Assembly: GCF_000016385.1 (NCBI RefSeq)
Contig: NC_009376.1
Coordinates: 1,488,001-1,552,000, forward strand
Length of the DNA stretch: 64,000 bases
Origin: Pyrobaculum arsenaticum DSM 13514
GTDB taxonomy: Archaea > Thermoproteota > Thermoprotei > Thermoproteales > Thermoproteaceae
Direction: 5' to 3'
Shown here: piece by piece, positions 1 through 7,199 of the stretch
Position numbering within the stretch: the first letter of the stretch is position 1
Layout: the number at the start of each line of letters is the position of its first letter
Program-made: the position numbers and the translations under genes
Notes under the pieces: generated by a model
Seen by the model: only the letters and a program-made list of their open reading frames with translations
Databases searched by the model: none
What the model was told of the DNA's origin: nothing

Positions 1-19
1 CCGCGCCGCGGATGGTCAT
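1..19 (-). CDS. 5' end of a leftward gene, product unknown (partial)
   Basis: Only the first six codons (reading MTIRGA) lie inside the window. The start codon is inferred because an ATG at 17-19 overlaps the stop of the next upstream gene as ATGA, the usual sign of translational coupling in this genome. Function cannot be judged. Confidence 0.35.
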
Positions 20-330
20 AGCCCACCGCTCCTTAACACCTTTTCCGCCTCCTCCAAGGCCTTTGCGGGGTCTCCCTTTGTGAAAATCACGCGTGGTCTA
101 ATGGCGGCGAATTTAGTCCTCGCCTCGTACTCCAGCACCACCCAGTCCTTCGCCATTATGCCGCGTACCAGCGTCACCTCCTCTACGTCTACGCCTAGGC
201 ACTCCCTAACGGCGCTTTTCACCGCTCCGGTTATCAGCCCCCGGCGCGTTAAGTCCCTAAAGGTCAGGCCGATCTCCGCGAATTCGTCACAGACGTACAC
301 GTAGGCCTTCAAGGCAGCCTCGCCGCTCAT
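16..330 (-). CDS. Conserved-looking hypothetical protein, 104 aa
   Basis: The 104-residue product is soluble, mixed alpha/beta, with one cysteine pair (Cys14 and Cys44) and a Lys/Arg-rich second half. I do not recognise a family. It sits in the middle of a leftward operon: its ATG overlaps the stop codon of a truncated upstream reading frame as ATGA (327-330), and its own stop overlaps the ATG of the next gene as ATGA (16-19). The upstream member of the operon has been cut by the PaREP2b gene on the opposite strand, so this gene may now lack its original promoter. Coding potential is good (strong third-position G/C, operon overlaps). Confidence 0.6.
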   Translation of the reverse strand: MSGEAALKAYVYVCDEFAEIGLTFRDLTRRGLITGAVKSAVRECLGVDVEEVTLVRGIMAKDWVVLEYEARTKFAAIRPRVIFTKGDPAKALEEAEKVLRSGGL

Positions 331-395
331 GGCCTCCTCACCACCTTCACCACCACGCGCTTGTCGCCGTATTTGGCCTCGTACACCTCAACCAC
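327..395 (-). pseudogene. C-terminal remnant of a gene truncated by the PaREP2b insertion
   Basis: On the minus strand a frame reading VVEVYEAKYGDKRVVVKV followed by VRRP and a stop runs into the 104-aa gene with an ATGA overlap. It looks like the last beta strands of a real protein (alternating Val/charged pattern). Upstream the frame meets a TAG stop a few codons beyond 395, exactly where sequence resembling PaREP2b begins on the other strand. I infer that the 5' part of this gene was replaced. The family is not identifiable from about 22 residues. Confidence 0.45.
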
Positions 396-409
396 GCCGT
401 GGGATCGGC

Positions 410-3400
410 GTGTTGCCCGCTAAGCTGGTTTTAAACTTGGCGAGGGGCGTGGAGGGAGCCGACACGCCGCCGATACGCCGCGTGGAGGCGGAGCACGGCG
501 TAGCGCTGAGGGTCGTCGCGATGATTGAGAGGGCGCTTATCCCGGCGGCTGTGTCGGCGGTGGGCGTCGTGGGGGCAATTGCGGCGCATGACGCCGTTCT
601 GTCAGCGGCTACGCCAATTGCCGCCGCCATTGCGCTGGCCAATGCAGACCAGTTTAAAGAAGCTGTCAAGAAGGCGAGGGAAGCCGCCGAGAGGATATAC
701 GAAGCGGCGAAGGAGCTGTGGGAAGCCGCTAAGGTGGCGCTGGAGAGAATCATTGAGATTGTAGTAGAGGCAATTGCGAGGGCGTTGGACTACGTAAAGG
801 CCTATTGGTTTGTACTGGCCGCCGCGGCGGCCGGGCTAATTGCGTATTCGCTAGCACAACAGCTGGACTTCTCGCTTTGGCAGGAGCACGTCGCCTTCCA
901 CGCCTCTCTAATTGCCGGGATTCCACAGTTTAAGAAGGCGGAGTTGCCGCTTAAAGAGAAGGCTCCTGCGGTTTGGGAGGCTGCCGAGCGGTTTTGGAGG
1001 CATGGGGGGAGGGAGGCGCTGGCGGAGTTGGTGGACAGGCTTAACAACTCGGGCTGGCTTAAGGAGCAGGCTGTGAAGGCTGTGGAGGCTGTAAAGGCTT
1101 CAGAAAAGAGAATGATAAGCCGCGTGGCCAAGAAGGGCGGCTCTTTAGAGAGCGTTAGGCGCGTGGCCTTCACCTGGCGCGATGTTGCTGTGGCATACGC
1201 CCTCGCAGAGGCGGCGTATAGACACTTGGCGCCTCACATGCCGGACATCGAGGCTGTGGTAAAAGAAGTTGCGGAGAAGCTGGCTAGGGGGGAGGCGGTA
1301 GACGTCTACGAGCACTACAGACAGTTCCGCCACTTCGCCGAGAGGATAAGAGAGGTTGTGTGGATCCTCCGCGCGAGGCTTGCCGAAATCCAGACATACG
1401 CAAGGGAGCTTGGTCTAGCAGAGGAGGAGTTTGAGCTAAGGCTGGCAGAAGAGCTGGCGTGGGCTACGGTGAATGAGCTTAACAAGCTCGGCGGCGCCAC
1501 TCTGGCAGACAAGATCGTGGCGTTTACACTCGGCTTGGAGACAGACTCGGCATACGGCCGCGTTGTACTGTGGCTAGCTGAGAGGGGAGAAGGCGTAAGG
1601 GTGATGGCGATAACGCCGAGGACAGCCTATGTAAATTATCGGACAAAGAACACGGAGGGTGGGGTCAGCGTCGGTGAGGAGCCGCTTAGGGCTGTGTTTC
1701 TCAAGCTTCTAGCCGGTCTCACCACTTTAAACCTAGAAGGCGTGGTGCTCGTGCCTAAAGTCAACGCCTCCTCCGTAGATGAGCTGTTGAACTTAGAGAA
1801 GGGCGCGCTGGAAATAATCGCCAAGGTGAGGACGAGTGAGGATGTCAAAGAGGTGAGGGGGGCGGCGGAGTGGGAGAAGAAACGCGAAGGTAGCATCACC
1901 GTGTTTGTAAAAGGCGGGCTCCTCGACTTTTTGAAGAGGGAGGAGTTTGTACAGGGGATTGAAAAGGACGTAGGCGCGGCGCACTGCTTTGCCCTGGGTT
2001 GGCTGACGACGGACGCATCGGTTAGACAGCGTACTGTCATAGCGGAGACCACCTCTCTCTTCCAAGCCGCCTTGTACAAGGCCTCTGGCTTTGAGGAGGT
2101 GAAGGCCGAGGATTGGGGGACTGCCACTGGCGCGGGGTTCAAGGTGTATTACCACGGCTCTAGCTCTGGGTTGTACCAACGCTACCTCAAAATAGCAAAC
2201 GGGGTGAGGGCTGGGCTCGGGGTCGTACAGCCCCTAGGCGGCGAGTCGAAGGAGGTGGAGGGGAACCTGGAAAAGCTCGCAAAGGCGAAGGAGGCTGTCA
2301 AGACGCTCGTGGACAAGCTTCTGGCAGAGGGCAGAATCTCTGTCCACCCGGCCGCCGGCATGTCTGCAGAGGAGGCGGCGGAGAGGGCCAAGAAGGCGGC
2401 TGAAGACATCATGAGCAGAGAGGCGGCCGAGAAGATAGACCCGGTGGAGAACGCCCCGTACGGCCGCGTCTACTACCCGCTTATGCATCTGTTGATCAAC
2501 GACGTGTCGGAGGCGGAGTTGGCCCAGTTCTTCACCGCGGCAATATTCGGCGACGGCACAATAAATCCCTACGATATCCGCTTAATTTTAGGCGAGTTTG
2601 ACTCGGACAAGCTACCCTACGACAGATTCCACAAGCTGGCCCTCTGGATTGCCGTAATTGAGAAGTACCGCCCCGTCTTTGAGAAATACGGCGTGGACAT
2701 AACACCGAGAGTGTATGTGTGGGGAGATGCAGTTAACATGCGCTTTAATCCTAAGGCGGCTGGCCTCCTATTCGCCTTAGGAGGCGGGCCTATCTGGCGT
2801 ATCTACGACAAATATGTTCGCGAAGTAGGGCAGAGCCTCTGGGACGCAGGGTTTATCAAGGCCGAAGACATGTTGTACCTCGTGAAGGAAGCCTTCAAAG
2901 ACGTCAAAGTGCGGTGGCACATAGACGAGGCAGGCGAAAGGCCGGTATTAAGAATTCGGTTTGTTAAAAACGTGGGCGGGGAGGAGGTGGAGGTTGCCAA
3001 CCTGAACGTATATGTGAAAGAGCCGGACAAGGAGCTTTTCGCCGAGTTCGTGGGCTCTCGTGAGAGGGCGGAGGCCTTGGCGTCTATTCTTAGGGCTTGG
3101 GGGGGGGGGGGTAAGGCGGAGGCCAAGCCCGTGGACAAGAATTGGCGTGTGGTGCTATCCTCCGGCCAACTGGCAGCCGTTGACCACCCCGAGTTTAAGA
3201 GGGCGCTGGAGGCGTTTATAATCAAGGTGAAGGAGGAGGGGTTATTGACGGATAAGCAGGCGGAGAGGAAGTTGATGAAGTTGTCCACAGGTCCAAACAC
3301 GGTGGAGATCGCTGGAGTGGGTTTCAACATAACACCGGAGTGGGAAGGAGATGATAAGAGGAGAGTTCCGTATAGAGCGGTAATCCGCCACTATTCAGTA

Positions 3401-3814
3401 AGCCTTGAGGAGTTCCGCGAGGCGGTTAAAGTCCTAGAGGAATTTGGCCTTGTAAGGGGCGTGGACTTCACGGCCGAGTGGGACGAGGCTGGTGTTGGCG
3501 ATATCTGGCTTAAGGCCGGCGCCTTCGACAAGGCAGTTGAGACGCTGAAAGGCGCCGGGTTTAAGGAGGGGGAAGACTTCGCAGTGTATAAGGCCAAGGG
3601 AGGCGGCGGCCGCGTACGCGTAAAAAAGCCAAAGGAGAACCTAAAGAGGGCGCTTGAGGCTTTGGAGAAGGCCGGCCTTGAGAAGGGGAAGGACTACACG
3701 CCGCCAGCGGAAAGGGCGAAGTCCGCATCACAATGCCGGAGGGTCTGTGGGCCATTGCGTGGAAGGCGAAGAAGGGAGACGCAAGAGCCAAGGAGGTGCT
3801 GGATCAGTTGCTGA
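410..3814 (+). CDS. PaREP2b-family protein, main part (frameshifted near 3' end)
   Basis: Very large Ala/Glu/Lys-rich protein (about 1,130 aa from GTG 410) typical of PaREP2b, a multicopy paralogous family known from Pyrobaculum with unknown function. Visible features are a hydrophobic, helical N-terminal third with a probable membrane helix around residues 130-155, long amphipathic helices, and globular segments towards the C-terminus. An ATG at 329 is in frame, but bases 329-400 are antisense to a gene remnant, so GTG 410 is the likelier start. A run of 13 G lies at 3099-3111 inside the frame. The frame drifts after about 3711: the sequence GEVRITMPEG, which belongs to the family, is in the next frame, so the last 100 bases of this frame are not native. 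The C-terminal part is the next feature. Confidence 0.75.
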   Translation: MLPAKLVLNLARGVEGADTPPIRRVEAEHGVALRVVAMIERALIPAAVSAVGVVGAIAAHDAVLSAATPIAAAIALANADQFKEAVKKAREAAERIYEAAKELWEAAKVALERIIEIVVEAIARALDYVKAYWFVLAAAAAGLIAYSLAQQLDFSLWQEHVAFHASLIAGIPQFKKAELPLKEKAPAVWEAAERFWRHGGREALAELVDRLNNSGWLKEQAVKAVEAVKASEKRMISRVAKKGGSLESVRRVAFTWRDVAVAYALAEAAYRHLAPHMPDIEAVVKEVAEKLARGEAVDVYEHYRQFRHFAERIREVVWILRARLAEIQTYARELGLAEEEFELRLAEELAWATVNELNKLGGATLADKIVAFTLGLETDSAYGRVVLWLAERGEGVRVMAITPRTAYVNYRTKNTEGGVSVGEEPLRAVFLKLLAGLTTLNLEGVVLVPKVNASSVDELLNLEKGALEIIAKVRTSEDVKEVRGAAEWEKKREGSITVFVKGGLLDFLKREEFVQGIEKDVGAAHCFALGWLTTDASVRQRTVIAETTSLFQAALYKASGFEEVKAEDWGTATGAGFKVYYHGSSSGLYQRYLKIANGVRAGLGVVQPLGGESKEVEGNLEKLAKAKEAVKTLVDKLLAEGRISVHPAAGMSAEEAAERAKKAAEDIMSREAAEKIDPVENAPYGRVYYPLMHLLINDVSEAELAQFFTAAIFGDGTINPYDIRLILGEFDSDKLPYDRFHKLALWIAVIEKYRPVFEKYGVDITPRVYVWGDAVNMRFNPKAAGLLFALGGGPIWRIYDKYVREVGQSLWDAGFIKAEDMLYLVKEAFKDVKVRWHIDEAGERPVLRIRFVKNVGGEEVEVANLNVYVKEPDKELFAEFVGSRERAEALASILRAWGGGGKAEAKPVDKNWRVVLSSGQLAAVDHPEFKRALEAFIIKVKEEGLLTDKQAERKLMKLSTGPNTVEIAGVGFNITPEWEGDDKRRVPYRAVIRHYSVSLEEFREAVKVLEEFGLVRGVDFTAEWDEAGVGDIWLKAGAFDKAVETLKGAGFKEGEDFAVYKAKGGGGRVRVKKPKENLKRALEALEKAGLEKGKDYTPPAERAKSASQCRRVCGPLRGRRRRETQEPRRCWISC
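3099..3111 (+). repeat. Mononucleotide tract of 13 G inside PaREP2b
   Basis: Thirteen consecutive G encode a short Gly run (AWGGGGKA). With 13 G the upstream and downstream parts are in one frame, both reading as PaREP2b. Gain or loss of one G would truncate the protein. Long G/C tracts of unstable length are known in Pyrobaculum, so this is a candidate contingency tract. Confidence 0.85.
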
Positions 3815-4320
3815 AGGTGGCTGATAAGCTGGGGGTGAGGGAGTACTTCGAGGAGAGGATAAGGCCTGTGATGCTGGCCGGCACCAAGAACGCGGTGGGG
3901 AAGAGGGTAACGGTGGAAGACGTCACAGTGGAGATTACGGGCTTCAAGGTGGAGTGGGTGTCGTTAGAGGGCGCGAAGAGGCCGTGTAGTTGGTCGGCTG
4001 AGCCGTGTAGGCCTAATGTAGTCATTAAGTACAGGGCAGATGGCGAGGAGCAGGTTTTCAATATGACGTGGAAGATCAAGGAATCGGGCAGAATTGAGGC
4101 CTCTGTGAAGATGGCGAATAGACTCGACAAGGCCGCCGCTCTCGTAGCCGTCGCGGTTTGGGAAGGCGACGAGGAGGAGAAGAAAAGGATACTCGACAAG
4201 GCGAGGGGGGGTGATGTGGTGACCCTCACCTTGAGCAACCTACTCGCCATGGCCCAGTACGATGAGTCGTTGCTGGAGTGGGTCATGTTTGTGAAGAAAA
4301 CAAAAGCCCCCATCTCGTGA
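3733..4320 (+). CDS. PaREP2b-family protein, C-terminal part in shifted frame
   Basis: The 195-residue frame begins with MPEGLWAIAWKAKKGD and carries the conserved PaREP2b tail, including a KYRADGEEQVFNMTWK-type beta segment and the LTLSNLLAMAQYDESLLEW helix near the end. Upstream of the ATG the same frame continues as GKGEVRIT, which should follow GKDYTPPAE of the preceding frame. Adding one A to the AAA at 3711-3713 joins the two frames as PAEKGEVRIT. I therefore regard 410-4320 as one gene with a single-base deletion; the tail could still be made separately from this ATG. Downstream lies a convergent leftward operon with only 26 bases between. Confidence 0.7.
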   Translation: MPEGLWAIAWKAKKGDARAKEVLDQLLKVADKLGVREYFEERIRPVMLAGTKNAVGKRVTVEDVTVEITGFKVEWVSLEGAKRPCSWSAEPCRPNVVIKYRADGEEQVFNMTWKIKESGRIEASVKMANRLDKAAALVAVAVWEGDEEEKKRILDKARGGDVVTLTLSNLLAMAQYDESLLEWVMFVKKTKAPIS

Positions 4321-4346
4321 ACCCGCCTCAGATACGCGCGTGTATA

Positions 4347-4610
4347 TTATGGGTTAAAAACTTCGTAGGTGGTGCACCCCTCTAGGGCCGCCGCGTCTGG
4401 CGGCTCTACTTGGTGGTAGTGTCTTATGGGATAGTCCATGTTATCGCTGGCGATTTGTCTAACTAGCCGCAGGTACTCTCCTGTGTTGCCACATTTTGTT
4501 ATGATTATGAGTTTTCTCGCTTTTATACGGGCCTGGGTCAAAATCTCCTTGAGGGGCCGGCTTGACTCGCACTTTTCAAAAACGGCAAGTAGGCAGTCCT
4601 TTTTCTCCAT
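4347..4610 (-). CDS. Hypothetical protein, 87 aa, downstream of rps11
   Basis: The product has a charged N-terminus and a central beta/alpha pattern (IKARKLIIITKCGNTGEYLRL) that hints at a small Rossmann-like or flavodoxin-like fold, but I cannot name a family. The start ATG overlaps the rps11 stop (TAATG at 4608-4612), so it is co-transcribed and probably translationally coupled with the ribosomal protein. It ends 26 bases from the convergent PaREP2b gene. Confidence 0.65.
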   Translation of the reverse strand: MEKKDCLLAVFEKCESSRPLKEILTQARIKARKLIIITKCGNTGEYLRLVRQIASDNMDYPIRHYHQVEPPDAAALEGCTTYEVFNP

Positions 4611-5026
4611 TATACTCTTCTGCCTTTGCGCCCGCTGGGCGGCCTTATAATGTCATGTGGAATCGGCGTGACGTCTTCAATACGGCCTATTACTAAACCC
4701 GATCTGGCGAGGGCCCTAATAGCCGCAGAGGCCCCAGGGCCCGGAACCTTCATGCCGTAGCCGCCTGGGCCTCTCACTTTTATGTGCACAGCGTTTATGC
4801 CGCGGGCCATGGCTAGTTGCGCGGCCTTGTAGGCGGCCTGCATGGCGGCCCAGGGAGAGGGCTTATCTTTGTCAGCTCTCACCACTTGGCCTCCGCTGAC
4901 CCTCGCCACAGTCTCCGCGCCGGTCAGATCCGTAATTGTGATTATCGTGTTGTTTGAAGAGGAGTATATCCACGCTATGCCCCACCTGAGCTTCTGTTGT
5001 TGTTGCGGCTGCTGCTCCGCTGACAT
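4610..5026 (-). CDS. rps11: 30S ribosomal protein S11 (uS11)
   Basis: The 138-residue protein is a full-length archaeal uS11, which lines the platform of the small subunit and contacts the mRNA exit channel. Diagnostic segments are WGIAWIYSSSNNTIITITDL near the N-terminus, the KVRGPGGYG loop and the C-terminal IPHDIIRPPSGRKGRRV. A Gln-rich N-terminal tail (QQPQQQQK) is a local extension. A TATA-like stretch at about 5045-5056 lies 26 bases upstream of the ATG, so the transcript is probably leaderless. In many archaea rps11 lies with rps4 and rpoD; here it is paired with an 87-aa unknown. Confidence 0.97.
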   Translation of the reverse strand: MSAEQQPQQQQKLRWGIAWIYSSSNNTIITITDLTGAETVARVSGGQVVRADKDKPSPWAAMQAAYKAAQLAMARGINAVHIKVRGPGGYGMKVPGPGASAAIRALARSGLVIGRIEDVTPIPHDIIRPPSGRKGRRV

Positions 5027-5051
5027 CGTTGAGTAGGCAAAAGATGGCTAT

Positions 5052-6131
5052 TTATTTTTTCTTCCGCTTGCCTAGGTATCTGGGCAGTGTGCCTGCCTCC
5101 TCCAGCGCACTGATCAGCCCGATGGCCAGGGCGGGGACCACGAAATCGGTCGCTATCGTGACCTCTGGTATCAAGTCGATTACCAATGAGGCGAATCTGA
5201 AAACACCTGTGGGGACGCCCTCCCTCGCCCCTATCAGCACGTTTACTCTGCCGCTTTTAAAAAGCTCCGCCAGCCTCTCCTTTGCGTGTGTTACGTAGTC
5301 GCCTTTTGGGTCCGTCACTATGAGGGGCTCGCCGGCTCTGTCTCTCACCCACTGGTACAGCTCGTAGACGTGTACGGGGACTTTCCAAACCGGCCTGCCA
5401 TAGCTCCTCGTCTGTATCTGGTACCTGCTTTCTATGCCCTCTTCCACAGCCTCTGCGAAGAGGCGCAACGTGCGGGCGGGGATAGGCTTGTGGAGGAGGA
5501 TTACCAGCTCGCCTACTTCAAACGTCTGGACAGCCCGCCCGATTCTCTCGCCCATTTTGCGCACGGCCTCTTCGTCGCCCTCGTATACGAATTGTCCCAG
5601 AGCCACCTTTCTAAGATACCCCAAGGCAAGTGGCTTGTCGCGGCGGAGCTTTCTATACTCCCCCGTCGCTGGGATGCACACAGCCGCGGTGTCCTGGAAA
5701 ATCTCCACGTATAGAGGCTTTGTGGGCTCTTCAAGGTCTACATTGGCGCCGGTGACCTCCTTCACCGCGGCGCCCACTCTGACGTTTATGTCAATTGAGG
5801 AGAAGGTATGGGAGCCCCTCCTGGTAGTCCTAATGGCGAAGGTGTCGTCTGGATTTATGTACCGCTTGGCCACCTCAACCGCCGCCTTTTCTATCTCGGC
5901 GGGGTCGGCGGGCACCAGCTTTTCCACCACCAACACGCGGTCGGCTTCTGGCACCTTCTGCGCTATGAGCTGGGCAAGCGCCCACTTGTCCGAACCCGGG
6001 GCCTTCACAAACACTATGCCTAGGTAGCCGAACGGAGCCGGCTCGACCTCAGCACCTGGTCCCAAGACCTCGCCAATGTGCGACGCGGCGATTTTCTCAA
6101 ACCCCCTCCTCGTCTTTACTATTACGTCCAC
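5052..6131 (-). CDS. THUMP-domain RNA-binding protein, probable SPOUT-class enzyme
   Basis: The 359-residue protein resembles archaeal THUMP proteins of the COG1818 type. The N-terminal part (about 1-60) is a small alpha/beta domain starting MDVIVKTRRGFEKIAASHIGE; residues about 60-165 match a THUMP domain (FAIRTTRRGSHTFSSIDINVRVG); the C-terminal half (about 190-350) has a knot-type methyltransferase look, with REGVPTGVFRFASLVIDLIP near the end. THUMP domains bind tRNA, so an RNA modification role is likely; the substrate is not known to me. The start ATG is preceded by a TATA box (6150-6159) 26 bases away. It is divergent from the ThermoDBP gene. Confidence 0.75.
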   Translation of the reverse strand: MDVIVKTRRGFEKIAASHIGEVLGPGAEVEPAPFGYLGIVFVKAPGSDKWALAQLIAQKVPEADRVLVVEKLVPADPAEIEKAAVEVAKRYINPDDTFAIRTTRRGSHTFSSIDINVRVGAAVKEVTGANVDLEEPTKPLYVEIFQDTAAVCIPATGEYRKLRRDKPLALGYLRKVALGQFVYEGDEEAVRKMGERIGRAVQTFEVGELVILLHKPIPARTLRLFAEAVEEGIESRYQIQTRSYGRPVWKVPVHVYELYQWVRDRAGEPLIVTDPKGDYVTHAKERLAELFKSGRVNVLIGAREGVPTGVFRFASLVIDLIPEVTIATDFVVPALAIGLISALEEAGTLPRYLGKRKKK

Positions 6132-6149
6132 ATCGCCGTTGTTGTACCT

Positions 6150-6181
6150 CTATAAAAAACATAACGCAATAATTTAAATAT
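6150..6181. promoter_or_regulatory. Divergent promoter pair, THUMP gene and ThermoDBP gene
   Basis: Two TATA-like boxes occupy the 66-base gap: CTATAAAAAAC (6148-6158) read leftward is 26 bases from the THUMP gene ATG at 6131, and TTTAAATAT (6173-6181) read rightward is 24 bases from the ATG at 6198. Both imply leaderless mRNAs. Confidence 0.6.
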
Positions 6182-6197
6182 AGGTTCATTAATATTT

Positions 6198-6647
6198 ATG
6201 GCAACGTGGAAACTAGAAGAAAATATACAACGCGACCTGGAAAAAGCACATGAAAACATTGAATTGTATGGAGGGCACCTCCTCAAGGCTCCTAACAAAT
6301 ATGAAATAAAGACGGGGGTCATCATAGCGGCGAGGTTCGCCGATAAGATAAGGAGAACGGCCTTCGCGGTGTTCGGCGGCGTATTGCCAAGAGAGGAAAT
6401 AGTGAGAGCAACCTCGGAGCTTAACAAGCGGATCTACGAGACACTAATCTCGATGGGCATAGGCAAGCTTGACATTATCAGGATTACTGTAGAGGCCGCC
6501 GTGGAGGGGGGGAAGCTCGTCTTCGGCGAGCCTAAGATAGAGTGGTTCATCCCTCACAGCGAGGTGCAGAAAAAGGTGGAAGAGTGCGAGAAGAAGATGA
6601 GCGAAATCCGCAAAAAAATCGAGACATTGCTTAGCGAAATACCCTAG
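6198..6647 (+). CDS. ThermoDBP-like single-stranded DNA-binding protein (DUF2258)
   Basis: The 149-residue protein matches the DUF2258/ThermoDBP family, which replaces the canonical OB-fold SSB in Thermoproteales. Residues 1-115 form the basic, hydrophobic DNA-binding domain (KAPNKYEIKTGVIIAARFADKIRR); residues about 120-148 form a heptad-repeat coiled coil (VQKKVEECEKKMSEIRKKIETL), matching the leucine-zipper-like tail of the family. It would coat single-stranded DNA during replication and repair. It has its own TATA box. Its 3' end overlaps the convergent hsp20 gene by 4 bases. Confidence 0.75.
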   Translation: MATWKLEENIQRDLEKAHENIELYGGHLLKAPNKYEIKTGVIIAARFADKIRRTAFAVFGGVLPREEIVRATSELNKRIYETLISMGIGKLDIIRITVEAAVEGGKLVFGEPKIEWFIPHSEVQKKVEECEKKMSEIRKKIETLLSEIP

Positions 6648-7168
6648 TCGATCTTTATTTCAAACCCCCTTTTTTTCTTCTCAGTTTTTTCGAGCTCCAC
6701 CGACAGCACACCGTTTTTGTAAGAAGCCTTGGCCTTGCTGGGATCTACGGCTGCTGGTAGCCTAATCTCTTTGTGGTACTTCCTGTCCTTCCCCTTGGCG
6801 TCTATTGTCAGCGTCCTCCCGTCTTCGCTGACGTAGAGCTTTATGTCCTCTTTTTCAACTCCAGGCATGTCCACCACAACCTTTATCTTGTCGTCCTCCT
6901 CCACGATGTCGGTGAGGGGGTCTATCTCGTCAACCACCTCTATCCTCTCCATGTCGGGCCTCCTCCTGACGTTGCCGAACTCCCTAACCACAGGCTTGCC
7001 GTCTGGCCCCATGGTTATCTCAAATCCGTAGTAGTAGTACCGGGGCCGGCCGCCGCTCACTCCCGGCGAGGATAACCTCTTGAAATCCTCCTCTATCTGC
7101 CTCTCTATTTCTTCAAAGAATTTCTGCCACCTTCTCATAAATCTCTCAAATTCGTCGAAAATAGACAT
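6644..7168 (-). CDS. hsp20: Small heat shock protein, Hsp20/alpha-crystallin family
   Basis: The 174-residue protein has a hydrophobic/aromatic N-terminal arm with FERFMRRWQKFFEEIERQIEED, a Tyr-rich linker, and an alpha-crystallin domain at about 85-165 (DKIKVVVDMPGVEKEDIKLYV, then GVLSVELEK near the end). It is an ATP-independent holdase that keeps unfolding proteins soluble. A TATA box at 7190-7197 is 26 bases upstream of the ATG. Its neighbour upstream on the same strand is Cdc48, so two protein quality-control genes lie side by side but with separate promoters. Confidence 0.93.
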   Translation of the reverse strand: MSIFDEFERFMRRWQKFFEEIERQIEEDFKRLSSPGVSGGRPRYYYYGFEITMGPDGKPVVREFGNVRRRPDMERIEVVDEIDPLTDIVEEDDKIKVVVDMPGVEKEDIKLYVSEDGRTLTIDAKGKDRKYHKEIRLPAAVDPSKAKASYKNGVLSVELEKTEKKKRGFEIKID

Positions 7169-7199
7169 AAGACGTCTCTGTGTATGTCCTTTATAAACT

